The notes: generated by a model from the letters alone, not told the origin. DNA of 64,000 bases from Paenibacillus catalpae (GCF_900112695.1 NZ_FOMT01000003.1:879212-943211), one strand, 5' to 3'; positions 28,194-37,173 are shown, counted from the stretch's first letter. A program made the numbers and translations.

Positions 28194-28334
28194 TAACAGC
28201 TCGAAGTTTGCTGGTTCTAACCGAACCTTTGAGCAAGTAATAACAGCTCGAAGTTTGCTGGTTCTAACCGAACCTTTGAGCAAGTAATAACAGCTCGAAG
28301 TTTCTGGTTCTAACCGAAACTTTGAGCAAATAAT
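28166..28334 (+). repeat. Tandem 46-47 bp repeats copying the ppaC 3' end
   Basis: Copies start at 28166, 28213, 28260 and 28306, the last partial. The first covers the final eight codons of ppaC (GGTTCTAACCGAAAC...) and its stop (AAGTAATAA). The next copies repeat that coding end, stop included, in non-coding DNA. The third-to-fourth junction has lost one G. A terminator follows at 28351. Confidence 0.95.
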
Positions 28335-28350
28335 GCGCTATATAATAGAA

Positions 28351-28387
28351 GAAAGAGGTTGTCCCTGGTGGACAACCTCTTTCTTTT
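28351..28387. terminator. Bidirectional terminator after ppaC
   Basis: GAAAGAGGTTGTCC and GGACAACCTCTTTC form a 14-bp stem, with T-tracts. It serves ppaC and the convergent GNAT gene. Confidence 0.93.
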
Positions 28388-28395
28388 GCTCTCGC

Positions 28396-28899
28396 TTATT
28401 TCAATCGCAGTACCATATTTTCCTCATCCCAGTATTGATCGCCGGCCTTCATGGCATTCCGTTCAATGCCGAATACCTCAAATCCGCAGCTGGCGTATAG
28501 GGCCTTCGCTGCGGCATTTTCCGAAATCACGGTCAGATTAATCTGCTCGAGCCCATCCAGAGTAGAAGCTTTTCTCACCAGCTCTGCAACCAGCCGCTTG
28601 CCAATCCCTTGACCGCGCGCCTCCGGTGCAACATACATCGCATAGATGTTTCCTTTGTGAATGATTTTGGGCTTGAATTCCCTGACGAAGGTCACACTGC
28701 CAACAAGCTTGCCTGCCTGAAAGGCGCCTAATGTAAACCGGCCATCCTCGGGCTTCAGCTGTTCACGGATTTCCTCAATGGGTCGTGCAGCTTGAATTTC
28801 ATAGGTGGTAAGGAAAGCTTCGGGATTGCCCAGCAGGGATTGCAGCCGGAGCTTGTGGGATAGTTCCGCGTCACTTTCATTTAGTACTCTAATCTCCAT
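28396..28899 (-). CDS. GNAT-family N-acetyltransferase
   Basis: A 167-residue GNAT protein. The acetyl-CoA binding motif A is clear: IYAMYVAPEARGQGIGKRLV (residues 86-105), followed by ENAAAKALYASCGFEVFG, the standard motif B. The start ATG at 28899 is chosen because GGAGGGG is 6 bp upstream. The acceptor is unknown. Confidence 0.9.
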   Translation of the reverse strand: MEIRVLNESDAELSHKLRLQSLLGNPEAFLTTYEIQAARPIEEIREQLKPEDGRFTLGAFQAGKLVGSVTFVREFKPKIIHKGNIYAMYVAPEARGQGIGKRLVAELVRKASTLDGLEQINLTVISENAAAKALYASCGFEVFGIERNAMKAGDQYWDEENMVLRLK

Positions 28900-28964
28900 C
28901 GTTTCCCCTCCGAATGGCTTATGCTGAAGTATTCTGTGCATCAAGTCTGCAATCCTCCGTCCAA

Positions 28965-29003
28965 ACAAAAAAAGGGCTGAGCATCATCGCTCAGCCCTTT
29001 AAT
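28965..29003 (-). terminator. Terminator after NlpC/P60 gene
   Basis: AAAGGGCTGAGC and GCTCAGCCCTTT form a 12-bp stem with a six-base loop. T-tracts lie on the minus strand. Confidence 0.93.
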
Positions 29004-29011
29004 CTATTGTT

Positions 29012-29500
29012 TTAGCTCACTACGCGGCGCGCAGTCACATATTTATTCGCCCAATAAGAGCTGTTCATGTCAGTTACCGTTATGCCTTGGCTTGAAGAGC
29101 TGTGAAGAATTTTTTTCGAACCGGCATAAATGGCCACATGGCTGATGCTGATTCCATTCGTCTTGAAGAATACAAGATCGCCCGTGCTCAGTTCCGTCTT
29201 TGGAACCTTTTTGCCTACCTTAGCTTGCTCTGCTGCTGTACGAGGGAGGTTAACATCGAGCCCGGCGAACATGAATTTAGTGAAGGACGAGCAGTCAAAA
29301 GCATATGTAATGCCGACAGGGGCACCGTATTTGTAAGGTACGCCTAAGTAGTTTTTACCTTCGCTGATCAAGGCCAATGTTTTTTCTGTTGCAGCATTTG
29401 CATGATCGGTTGTTGTTGCAAGAGTGAAAGCCGAAGCGGCAATCGTAGCAAGTAAACTTAAGCTCATTATTTTTTTGAGGGATTTGAATTTGTTTTTCAT
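29012..29500 (-). CDS. Secreted NlpC/P60 family cell-wall hydrolase
   Basis: A 162-residue secreted protein. A signal peptide of about 36 residues ends near TDHANA. The catalytic domain has the Cys in YAFDCSSFTKFMF, the His in SISHVAIYAG and a second conserved His in KKILHSSSS. NlpC/P60 enzymes cut gamma-D-glutamyl-diaminopimelate bonds in peptidoglycan. No SH3 or LysM binding domain is present. The ATG at 29500 has AAAGGA about 11 bp upstream. Confidence 0.9.
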   Translation of the reverse strand: MKNKFKSLKKIMSLSLLATIAASAFTLATTTDHANAATEKTLALISEGKNYLGVPYKYGAPVGITYAFDCSSFTKFMFAGLDVNLPRTAAEQAKVGKKVPKTELSTGDLVFFKTNGISISHVAIYAGSKKILHSSSSQGITVTDMNSSYWANKYVTARRVVS

Positions 29501-29651
29501 GGTTGTATGGTTTCCTTTCGCTTGTAAATTCATCCGAATATAGATTCCATCTTGACTGGATTTACTATACCACATCCGAAACAGCATAAAATTTCCCAAT
29601 TAGAGAGAAAGGTCAATGAATTGTAAAGAAAGACACCTTTATGAGAATTAA

Positions 29652-29679
29652 ATGAGAATCCGTTTAGAAACGCTCTCAT
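29652..29679. repeat. Imperfect inverted repeat between P60 and marR genes
   Basis: ATGAGA...TCTCAT with an inner CGTTT/AAACG pair forms an interrupted hairpin 16 bp before the -35 of the marR promoter. It could be an operator for either divergent gene. Confidence 0.4.
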
Positions 29680-29694
29680 GAAAGTCTTATCATA

Positions 29695-29724
29695 TTGACG
29701 GCTGAAGGATCGGTGCCATATAAT
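29695..29724 (+). promoter_or_regulatory. Promoter of the marR-ABC exporter operon
   Basis: TTGACG (29695-29700) and TATAAT (29719-29724) are 18 bp apart. The following AT-rich 68 bp before the ATG would hold the MarR operator; no perfect palindrome is visible there. Confidence 0.7.
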
Positions 29725-29792
29725 TAGGTTGCCTATTATTATTAGTGCTAAAATAATTGGTAGCTTACATAATTAAAGGGTGAGGTGATCAA

Positions 29793-30269
29793 ATGGCCGG
29801 CGGTGGAGAAGAGACCGCAGCGCGGAAACTGATTGAAGTGTTTATGCTGTTCAATAAGATGAACTGGAACCATCAGCCGCTGGATCTCAAACAGAAGCAT
29901 AGTGAGCTTCGGCTGCTAGTTGTAATCAAGCGTATGGGCAAAGGGGACAAAGAAGGAATAAAAGTATCGGAATTAAGCAAGTTTCTTCGCGTAACCTCGC
30001 CAACTGTCACGCAGCTGCTTAACCAGTTGGAAGAGATGGGGCTTGTTGTTCGCAAAGAGGACCCAAAAGACAGAAGAGCGGTCCGTGTCTTTCTAACAGA
30101 AGAAGGCGATTTAACCGCCAAGAAAGCATTAAAGGGATTTCTAGATCGGATGAACGGCTTAATTGATTATTTGGGCGAAGAGGATACCGAAGAGTTGATC
30201 CGTCTGCTCAAGAAAACGACGACTTATTTCGAACAAATGAATCTGAACGATTCAGGTGGAGATGATTAA
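29793..30269 (+). CDS. MarR-family transcriptional regulator
   Basis: A 158-residue winged-helix regulator with SELSKFLRVTSPTVTQLLNQ as recognition region and the wing KEDPKDRRAVRVFLTEEG, the classic MarR D-x-R-D pattern. It is the first gene of an operon with two ABC exporter genes, 3 bp before the first, and is likely to repress them until a drug or other ligand binds. GGTGAGGTG precedes the ATG. Confidence 0.93.
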   Translation: MAGGGEETAARKLIEVFMLFNKMNWNHQPLDLKQKHSELRLLVVIKRMGKGDKEGIKVSELSKFLRVTSPTVTQLLNQLEEMGLVVRKEDPKDRRAVRVFLTEEGDLTAKKALKGFLDRMNGLIDYLGEEDTEELIRLLKKTTTYFEQMNLNDSGGDD

Positions 30270-30272
30270 TTC

Positions 30273-32000
30273 ATGTTGAAATTATTCCGCTATTTAAAGC
30301 CGTTTCGGCTATTAGTAGTTGGTGTGTTAGTATTCGTCTTCCTGCAGACGCTATCGGACTTATATTTGCCGACCTTGATGGCTGATATTGTGGATAAAGG
30401 TGTTTCGCAGGGCGACAGGGCTTATATTTGGAAAATTGGCGGTTACATGCTGCTTGTTGCGGCAGCGGGCGGGATTTGCTCGGTGCTGGCCAGTTATTAT
30501 TCATCAAAGTCCGCCATGGGGTTTGGGCGGGATGTCCGTACCAAGGTGTTCAGGCATGTCGAGAATTTCTCGCTGCAGGAATTTGATAAGATCGGGACTG
30601 CTTCACTGATTACCCGGACTACGAATGATATTACGCAGGTTCAGCAAGTGCTCATTATGATCTTGCGGATGATGATTACCGCGCCGATGATGTGTATCGG
30701 CGGTATTATTATGGCGATTTCGAAGGACGCGAAGCTGTCGCTTGTTTTTGTAGTTGTTATCCCGGTGCTGGCGGGAGCGATTTTCCTGGTTGTCCGTAAA
30801 GGCATTCCGCTGTTTAAGGCGATGCAGGTGAAGATCGATAAGCTGAATCTGGTTCTGCGCGAAGGTCTGACAGGGATTCGTGTAATTCGCTCGTTTGACC
30901 GGATCAGCTATGAGAATAAAAAGTTTGATGCAGCAAACGCGGATCTGACGGATACAGCGGTTCGTGTAAACAAAATTATGGCGGTTCTTATGCCGCTTAT
31001 GATGCTCATTATGAACATTTCGACCATTGTCATTATCGCAATCGGCGGTATCCGTATTGACAATGGCAATATGGAGATTGGCTCTTTGATGGCTTTTATC
31101 CAGTACGGCATGCAAATTATGTTCTCGCTTCTGATGATGTCGATGATGCTCATTATGATTCCGCGTGCACAGGCATCGGCTGTACGTATTAATGAAGTGC
31201 TTGAAATGATACCAACATTGTCTGACAAAGACGTAACGAAAAAGAACAACGGCAAAGAAGGCTACGTTGAGTTTAAAGGGGTTACGTTCAGCTACCCGGG
31301 TGCCGAGCAGCCGGCATTGTCAGATATTTCGTTCCAGGCTGGACCCGGTGAGATAACCGCAATTATCGGCGGTACCGGAGCGGGCAAATCTACGCTGGTC
31401 AGCTTGATCCCCCGTTTCTATGATGTAGATGCCGGTCAAATCATCATCGACGGCATGGATATAAGAGACATGTCTCAAGAGGATCTTCGTCACAAAATCG
31501 GTTTTGTTCCGCAAAAGGCCGTTCTGTTCACCGGAACCGTGGCGGAAAATATCCGTTACGGCCATGAGGATGCTACGGATGAGGATGTTGCACATGCCGC
31601 GGCCATTGCGCAGGCTTCCGAATTTATCGGCAAAATGGAGCAGGGCTACGATTCGATGATCGCGCAAGGCGGAAATAACGTGTCCGGCGGTCAGAAGCAG
31701 CGCTTGTCCATAGCCCGCGCATTAGTGAGAAGACCGGAAGTCTATGTGTTTGACGACAGCTTCTCGGCGCTTGACTTCAAGACGGATGCGAAGCTTCGTG
31801 CGGCACTGAAGTCTGAAGTCGGCAATGCAACGGTTATGCTTGTCGCGCAGCGCGTAAGTACGGTCATGGATGCCGACCGCATCATCGTTCTGGATGAAGG
31901 GCGGATTGCTGGAATCGGCAACCACAGGGAACTTATGCAAACTTGCGAGGTTTACAAGGAGATTGTATCGTCGCAGCTGTCTGAGGAGGAGATCGCGTGA
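30273..32000 (+). CDS. ABC exporter half-transporter (degenerate ATPase site, BmrC-like)
   Basis: A 575-residue half-transporter: six membrane helices in residues 1-300 and a nucleotide-binding domain from about 335, with Walker A IGGTGAGKST, signature VSGGQKQRLS and Walker B VYVFDDSFSALD. The usual catalytic glutamate after Walker B is an aspartate here, the mark of the degenerate subunit in heterodimeric exporters such as BmrCD. Its partner gene overlaps the stop by 4 bp. Export of a drug or lipid-like molecule is likely; the substrate is unknown. Confidence 0.92.
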   Translation: MLKLFRYLKPFRLLVVGVLVFVFLQTLSDLYLPTLMADIVDKGVSQGDRAYIWKIGGYMLLVAAAGGICSVLASYYSSKSAMGFGRDVRTKVFRHVENFSLQEFDKIGTASLITRTTNDITQVQQVLIMILRMMITAPMMCIGGIIMAISKDAKLSLVFVVVIPVLAGAIFLVVRKGIPLFKAMQVKIDKLNLVLREGLTGIRVIRSFDRISYENKKFDAANADLTDTAVRVNKIMAVLMPLMMLIMNISTIVIIAIGGIRIDNGNMEIGSLMAFIQYGMQIMFSLLMMSMMLIMIPRAQASAVRINEVLEMIPTLSDKDVTKKNNGKEGYVEFKGVTFSYPGAEQPALSDISFQAGPGEITAIIGGTGAGKSTLVSLIPRFYDVDAGQIIIDGMDIRDMSQEDLRHKIGFVPQKAVLFTGTVAENIRYGHEDATDEDVAHAAAIAQASEFIGKMEQGYDSMIAQGGNNVSGGQKQRLSIARALVRRPEVYVFDDSFSALDFKTDAKLRAALKSEVGNATVMLVAQRVSTVMDADRIIVLDEGRIAGIGNHRELMQTCEVYKEIVSSQLSEEEIA

Positions 32001-33874
32001 GCCAGCAAAAAGGAAATGGCCGACCGCCCGGCGGTCCCGGCAAAGGACCTGGCATGGGAGGACCCGGCGGGTTCGGGATGCCCGTGCAGAAGCCGAAAAA
32101 TTTCAAAGGAACACTATTTCGTTTAATGGCTTATTTGAAGCCGCATCAAACCAAGCTCATGCTGGTACTGCTTACAGCAATACTTAGCACGGTGTTTAGC
32201 ATCGTGAGCCCGAAAATTATGGGTAAAGCGATGACGAAGCTGTCCGAAGGCTTTTTTGGCAAGCAGACCGGCGGACCGGGGATTGATTTCGATGCGATCA
32301 ATCAAATTTTGGTTATTCTCGTCGTCCTGTATCTCATCAGCTCCGTGTTCAGCTATATCCAGCAGTATTTGATGGCGGGCGTAGCGCAGAATACGGTTTA
32401 TGATTTGCGCAAGCAGGTGAATGCGAAGTTTAACCGGCTGCCGCTTAAATATTTTGATTCCAAGTCTAACGGTGAAATATTAAGCCGTGTCGTGAATGAC
32501 GTGGACAATATTGCCAACACCCTGCAGCAGAGCTTAACTCAGCTGATTACATCGGTCATTACATTGGTTGGTATTATTGTCATGATGCTCACGATCAGCC
32601 CGCTGATGACGTTAATCGTCTTCTTGACGATTCCGGTGAGCTTGGCCGCAACGGCTGTTATTGCCAAACGCTCGCAAAAATATTTCGTCAAACAGCAAGC
32701 GGAGCTTGGCAAACTAAACGGCCATGTGGAAGAGATGTACACCGGCCATAAGATCGTTAAAGCATTTGGCCGTGAGCGCCAATCGATCGAGAAGTTTAAT
32801 GAAATGAATGATCAGCTCTATGATGCCGGCTGGCGTGCTCAATTCATCTCCGGTATTATTATGCCAATCATGAGCTTTATCGGTAATATCGGCTACGTCT
32901 TTGTCAGCATCGTTGGCGGTATTCTCGTAACGAAGCGCGCGATTGAAGTCGGTGATATTCTGGCTTTTATTCAATATACAAGACAATTCACCTGGCCAAT
33001 TACGCAGCTGGCGAATATTTCGAACGTTATTCAATCAACAATCGCTTCTGCGGAACGCGTATTTGAAGTTCTGGATGAGGAAGAGGAAGTACCGGAGGCT
33101 AATCCGGCGAAAACCATTGCACGTCCGAAGGGTTCGGTGCATTTCAATCATGTGAAGTTTGGCTATACGGCTGACAAGACTTTGATCGATAACATGAACA
33201 TCGACGTGCTGCCCGGTCAGACGGTTGCCATTGTTGGCCCAACAGGTGCAGGTAAAACAACGCTCGTTAACCTGCTCATGCGGTTCTACGAACTGAACGA
33301 CGGGAAAATTACGATCGACGGCATGAACATTACGGATCTGAAACGCAGTAATTTGCGCGGCATGTTCGGAATGGTGCTGCAGGATACATGGCTCTTTAAC
33401 GGAACGATCCGTGACAATATCGCTTATGGACGTGAAGGAGCAACGGAAGAGGATGTTGTAAACGCAGCTAAAGCCGCGCATGCGGATCACTTTATCCGGA
33501 CGCTGCCGGATGGCTACGATACGATTCTGAATGAAGAAGCGTCCAATATTTCGCAAGGGCAGAAGCAGCTGCTTACGATTGCCCGGGCAATATTGGCTGA
33601 TCCGTCCATTCTGATTCTTGACGAGGCAACCTCCAGTGTCGATACACGAACAGAGGTCTACATTCAGAAGGCGATGGGTCATCTGATGGAAGGCAGAACA
33701 AGCTTCGTTATCGCTCACCGCTTGTCGACGATCCGCGACGCCGATCTGATTCTTGTGATGAACCAGGGTTCGATTATCGAGCAGGGCACACATGAAGAGT
33801 TGCTTGTGCAAGGCGGGTTCTATGCGGATTTGTATAATAGCCAGTTTACGGGGAAGGCAATCGAGGCGGTGTAG
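31997..33874 (+). CDS. ABC exporter half-transporter (catalytic partner, BmrD-like)
   Basis: A 625-residue half-transporter with a Gly/Pro-rich N-terminal cytoplasmic tail (residues 1-35), six membrane helices and a nucleotide-binding domain with Walker A GPTGAGKTT, signature ISQGQKQLLT and Walker B ILILDEATSSVD. It keeps the catalytic Glu, whereas its signature has SQGQ in place of SGGQ. This is the complementary asymmetry to its partner. Together they form one active and one degenerate ATP site. Confidence 0.92.
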   Translation: MSQQKGNGRPPGGPGKGPGMGGPGGFGMPVQKPKNFKGTLFRLMAYLKPHQTKLMLVLLTAILSTVFSIVSPKIMGKAMTKLSEGFFGKQTGGPGIDFDAINQILVILVVLYLISSVFSYIQQYLMAGVAQNTVYDLRKQVNAKFNRLPLKYFDSKSNGEILSRVVNDVDNIANTLQQSLTQLITSVITLVGIIVMMLTISPLMTLIVFLTIPVSLAATAVIAKRSQKYFVKQQAELGKLNGHVEEMYTGHKIVKAFGRERQSIEKFNEMNDQLYDAGWRAQFISGIIMPIMSFIGNIGYVFVSIVGGILVTKRAIEVGDILAFIQYTRQFTWPITQLANISNVIQSTIASAERVFEVLDEEEEVPEANPAKTIARPKGSVHFNHVKFGYTADKTLIDNMNIDVLPGQTVAIVGPTGAGKTTLVNLLMRFYELNDGKITIDGMNITDLKRSNLRGMFGMVLQDTWLFNGTIRDNIAYGREGATEEDVVNAAKAAHADHFIRTLPDGYDTILNEEASNISQGQKQLLTIARAILADPSILILDEATSSVDTRTEVYIQKAMGHLMEGRTSFVIAHRLSTIRDADLILVMNQGSIIEQGTHEELLVQGGFYADLYNSQFTGKAIEAV

Positions 33875-33998
33875 GGTAATGGCTTTGGGAGAGGGCACTT
33901 CGGAAGCCTATGCTTTCCTCCATAGATACAAACCCTCCATCCCCTTACACCACGTATGCCCAAACAAAGCCTGCCCCCGCTCGTGGGGGCAGTAGAAG

Positions 33999-34037
33999 AA
34001 AGAGAAAGCGCTGTTTATTGCGCTTTCTCTTTTTATT
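33999..34037. terminator. Terminator after the ABC operon
   Basis: AGAGAAAGCG and CGCTTTCTCT pair around a 10-base loop and run into TTTTATTT. A second GC hairpin (GCCCCC/GGGGGC) precedes it at 33972-33991. Confidence 0.88.
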
Positions 34038-34155
34038 TGAGTAAAATAAATTCCTCAATTGGCATGATATTTCCGTGATCATCATTAATATATAAGTTCC
34101 GGAGTTCCTGACGTAAAACAATTTTCAGTCTTTGTTCTCCTCGATATTTCATCAT
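34033..34155 (-). CDS. Small protein of unknown function, 40 residues
   Basis: Starts MMKYRGEQRLKIVLRQELR and ends near IEEFILLK. GGAGATG lies 5 bp before the first ATG, and the start overlaps the stop of the truncated frame upstream (34152-34238), as in a coupled operon. No family recognised. The composition is normal for a small cytoplasmic protein, and the pair may be the remnant of a two-gene unit. Confidence 0.4.
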   Translation of the reverse strand: MMKYRGEQRLKIVLRQELRNLYINDDHGNIMPIEEFILLK

Positions 34156-34238
34156 GCATCATCTCCGAAACTAACAACAATTTCAGTCGAGTCAATGACA
34201 TCTGAACGAATTGCTCCCTCCTGTTTGATACTTGTCGG
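34152..34238 (-). pseudogene. Truncated coding fragment abutting repeat A1
   Basis: An open stretch of 28 codons ending SFGDDA, with protein-like sequence (IRSDVIDSTEIVVSFGDDA) but no start codon. It is cut at its 5' side exactly where the family A repeat begins, so the repeat probably arrived within the gene or a deletion ended there. Its stop overlaps the start of the 40-residue frame. Identity unknown. Confidence 0.35.
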
Positions 34239-34343
34239 ATGACAAGAACATTATCTCATTAAGGGCCGCGATTTACGCGGCTTCTTTATGTTATGGGATC
34301 AAGTTCTTGTCACAAGATAATGACAAGAACTTGATCTCATTCC
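34231..34343 (+). repeat. Family A structured repeat, copy 1
   Basis: Contains, in order: CTTGTCGGATGACAAG (small hairpin joined to arm 1), a GCCGCG/CGCGGC hairpin with T-rich tail (34265-34287), an inverted arm GATCAAGTTCTTGTCA (34297-34312), an eight-base loop and the direct arm TGACAAGAACTTGATC (34321-34336). The stem of the last pair is perfect over 16 bp. Variable half here is TTGATC. Same orientation as the other four copies. Confidence 0.85.
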
Positions 34344-34408
34344 CGACAGAACTGATTTATTGTATTTATGTAAGCTTATAGAAGCAATCATGTCATTAAC
34401 ATTTTTCA

Positions 34409-34440
34409 ACGATGAAGACAATTGGACATCGTCTTTTTTT
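34409..34440 (+). terminator. Terminator-like hairpin
   Basis: ACGATG and CATCGT close a 12-base loop followed by seven T residues. No gene ends just upstream, so it may belong to a lost gene or to the preceding repeat. Confidence 0.5.
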
Positions 34441-34576
34441 GAATTCATCTTAATCGAAACTGTGCAAGATCAATTGGTATTCTCAAAGTGGGGTGACACT
34501 TTAATATGGCACGATTTATTAAGCTAACGGGCAGCATTCCTATTATGAAGAAATACAAGATTTGAGAAACAAAAAG

Positions 34577-34648
34577 ACTCCTTGGTATGATGTATGTGGG
34601 TCCCAGATGCTGGCCAGCGACCGGATCCAAATACAAACCAAGGAGAGT
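34577..34648 (+). promoter_or_regulatory. Inverted repeat enclosing the transposase ribosome site
   Basis: ACTCCTTGGT (34577-34586) is complementary to ACCAAGGAGAGT (34637-34648) except for one bulge. The second arm contains the AGGAGAG ribosome site of the transposase. In a transcript the site would be paired, which would limit translation from outside transcripts. The same layout is seen in the IS110 copy at 44529-44594. Confidence 0.6.
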
Positions 34649-34653
34649 ACAAA

Positions 34654-35940
34654 ATGAATTTTACTCAAAATGAACGCATTAATCAAATCACTTCTTCTAC
34701 ATTAATTGTCGGTGTCGACATTGCAAAGTTCAAACATGTGGCCCGAGCGCAAGACTACCGCGGAGTCGAACTGGGGAGGACAATTACGTTTGAAAATAAC
34801 CGAGAGGGCTTTGAATTGTTCGTTAGCTGGTTTCATAAAATTGCGACGGAGCAAGGGTTTAAGGACGTCGTTGTTGGCATGGAACCGACCGGCCATTACT
34901 GGCTGAACCTTGCGTGTTTCCTGCTAGAACAACAAGTTTTATGCGTCGTGGTTAATCCGTTACACGTGAAGAAAAGCAAAGAATTGGACGACAATTCGCC
35001 GACCAAGAACGACATTAAAGATGCCAAAGTCATTGCACAGCTCGTCAAAGACGGAAGATACGCCGTACCTAATCTGCCGCAGGGCATCTATGCCGAACTT
35101 AGGGAAGCGATGAAAATCCGCGATCATCTGTCCACTGACCTGCGTGTGGTGCAAGGCCGCGTTCATAATTGGTTGGATCGGTACTTTCCTGAGTTTCTCA
35201 CGGTGTTTAAGGATTGGGAATGCAAGTCTGCACGCCAGATGCTCGGTCTTTGTTTGTTGCCGTATGAGCTGGTTTCTCAGTCAGAGGAATCCCTGCTGAG
35301 GCATCTCAGAGAGGTTGCCAAACGCGGTCTTGGTATAGAACGTATGAGGAGTTTGAAAGCAGCCGCAAGCCGATCCGTGGGTATAAGAGAAGGTGCAGCA
35401 TTAGCAAAACTAGAGCTCAAGCTACTGTTAACACAGTACGAGCTGCTTGAAAGTAAGTTTGAAGAACTTGAAGTAAAGCTGGATGAGCTCCTGGAGCAAA
35501 TCCCTCATGTGAAGCAATTACTGGCCATTAAAGGAATTGGTCGGGATAGCATCGCTGGTTTTCTCGCTGAAGTTGGTGACATTGAACGTTACCAACATCC
35601 TAAGCAAATTATTAAGCTGGCGGGCTTGAACCTAAAAGAAAATACCTCGGGTAAACACAAGGGACAGACGAAGATAACGAAGCGCGGTCGTAAGCGACTA
35701 CGAGTGCTACTATTTCGCGTCATGATGCCACTGGTAGCAAAGAATTGTGCTTTTAAGGCATTACATCAGTACTATACAAAACGGCCAACCAATCCATTGA
35801 AAAAGATGCAGTCACTCATTGCGCTTTGCAGTAAGCTCATTCGGATTCTCTTTGGTGTCATAAAAAAGGGGCATTGGTTTAGTGAAGAAAAGATGTTGCA
35901 GGATATCCCCCGGTTCACGGAAGTATCGTTAGCAGCTTAG
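34654..35940 (+). CDS. IS110-family transposase (DEDD)
   Basis: A 428-residue transposase. The N-terminal RuvC-like DEDD domain shows VGVDIAKFKHV, GMEPTGHYWLN and KNDIKDAKVI. The C-terminal Tnp domain has a helix-hairpin-helix (LLAIKGIGRDSIAGFLAEVG) and the conserved GLNLKENTSGKHKGQTKI stretch with the catalytic-type serine. The ATG at 34654 follows AAGGAG. No frameshift or stop is present, so it may be active. Confidence 0.93.
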   Translation: MNFTQNERINQITSSTLIVGVDIAKFKHVARAQDYRGVELGRTITFENNREGFELFVSWFHKIATEQGFKDVVVGMEPTGHYWLNLACFLLEQQVLCVVVNPLHVKKSKELDDNSPTKNDIKDAKVIAQLVKDGRYAVPNLPQGIYAELREAMKIRDHLSTDLRVVQGRVHNWLDRYFPEFLTVFKDWECKSARQMLGLCLLPYELVSQSEESLLRHLREVAKRGLGIERMRSLKAAASRSVGIREGAALAKLELKLLLTQYELLESKFEELEVKLDELLEQIPHVKQLLAIKGIGRDSIAGFLAEVGDIERYQHPKQIIKLAGLNLKENTSGKHKGQTKITKRGRKRLRVLLFRVMMPLVAKNCAFKALHQYYTKRPTNPLKKMQSLIALCSKLIRILFGVIKKGHWFSEEKMLQDIPRFTEVSLAA

Positions 35941-36445
35941 ATTCACGTTTTTCATAGAAGAAGAAAGCCAATACAAAGTTACAGACAAATGAAGCACGGA
36001 TGAGTCGGAACAAAACTAACATACGGACGAAGATCCTGTCGGGCAGCATATCCGACCTCCACCTCATGGATAGGTTGAATGAAGGAATGTGGGAGCGTAG
36101 ACTCTGTGAGACATGGGAGGGTTGACCGCCATGAGCCAATGTGGAGATCCAAAGGTGCGACCATACATTTCCGAAATAGCCACTTTTTTAATGGAGTGGT
36201 TTAGGAGAGTGTATTCTTGCCTTTTATTCGCCCCAGAATTTACATCATCTTGAACTTCATCCCATCCACTTGTTGTTTTGTAGTTGTAGAAACACGTTAT
36301 AATTCTACGAAAGCAGGAGCATTTAAGAGAAAAACGATTCTCCATAGAGGGAGGATAGTTCCAATTATGCTAAAATTAGGTTTATGGTGTATCGTTTTAA
36401 TCTAAGAGCCATTAAGTATGAATTTTTACGGAGGTTTGGATATTT
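35941..36445. other. Non-coding stretch after the IS110 transposase
   Basis: The first 200 bp are probably the right end of the element. The rest is AT-rich, and short open frames on either strand show no family and no ribosome site. Nothing else could be supported. Confidence 0.5.
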
Positions 36446-37102
36446 ATGTTTCAATGGCTAGTGGAAATTGAAAAGCCTAATCTAGATGAAAGTATTTATC
36501 AAAGCTCCTTTCAAATGAAGAGGTTTGAATCCTCCTTGGAACCAACTGACATCAGTGAAGTGGGACAACTATTTGCTGCATATTCTGTGATAATTGGCTC
36601 TGATGCAATGACTCAAATTCCAACACCAAATGAGACTTCAATCAACCTAATTAGTACAGAAATCATACCGCATTATACAAATGTTAAAGGTGTTTACAAT
36701 GACGGTGTGCTGCAAAGGATTAATGTAAGGGGATTAAAGCCAACTTCAAAAATGATTATAGAAAATAAGCTTAAAGACGGGATTTATCCAGTTGTAACAG
36801 ATTTATATCGAAGCGATGACTTGAACCTGGCAACTTGGAGACGGAGTTTAAAGTATTTTTCTATTCGAAAAGAAGATATTATCCCACTAATTACTCGTGA
36901 AACTGAAAAGTTGCAACACTTTTTCCAAAACACATTTTTTGCTGATACAGGTTCTGTTTTTCTATCTCCCACAGGATGGCTTCTAGAAGAGAAATTACGT
37001 GAATCTGTCGCTATTCGTACTTTCGTTGTTTTTGCAAGTTCTCTTGTTCTCGTAGTTGATGAAGGCGATAATCGCATTGTCGGGCTTGATATTTACGCAT
37101 AA
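36446..37102 (+). CDS. Protein of unknown function, 218 residues
   Basis: A soluble protein with no signal peptide or membrane helix; not recognised. It starts MFQWLVEIEKPNLDES, and has alternating strands and a central INVRGLKPTSKM segment. A hydrophobic strand near the end (FVVFASSLVLVVDEGDN) resembles the core of an immunity or SMI1-like protein, but this is a loose likeness. CGGAGG lies about 11 bp upstream. A family B-type repeat and hairpin follow directly. Confidence 0.6.
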   Translation: MFQWLVEIEKPNLDESIYQSSFQMKRFESSLEPTDISEVGQLFAAYSVIIGSDAMTQIPTPNETSINLISTEIIPHYTNVKGVYNDGVLQRINVRGLKPTSKMIIENKLKDGIYPVVTDLYRSDDLNLATWRRSLKYFSIRKEDIIPLITRETEKLQHFFQNTFFADTGSVFLSPTGWLLEEKLRESVAIRTFVVFASSLVLVVDEGDNRIVGLDIYA

Positions 37103-37103
37103 C

Positions 37104-37171
37104 CGATTAATCTAAAGAGGAACTTTAGTTCAACAACAAAACAGCTGCCGGCAATCATTCGGCAGCTGTTT
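37104..37171. repeat. Family B repeat with terminator hairpin
   Basis: CTAAAG-AGGAA-CTTTAG, then GTTCAACAACAAA, then the hairpin AACAGCTGCCG / CGGCAGCTGTT (37139-37170) with T residues on both sides. It lies 2 bp after the stop of the preceding gene and 3 bp before the stop of the convergent gene, so it acts as terminator for both. Confidence 0.75.
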
Positions 37172-37173
37172 AT

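Larger units (their letters stand above)
34540..36160 (+). mobile_element. IS110-family insertion sequence, first copy (ends approximate)
   Basis: A complete IS110-type transposase with about 100 bp of structured non-coding DNA before it and about 200 bp after it. The family lacks long terminal inverted repeats, so the ends cannot be fixed by eye. In this family a non-coding end encodes a bridge RNA that directs target choice; the upstream hairpin region is a candidate. Confidence 0.7.

Noticed and set aside
36064..36405. Short open frames on both strands after the first IS110 element
   Set aside because: No ribosome site, no family likeness, and they overlap each other on opposite strands.
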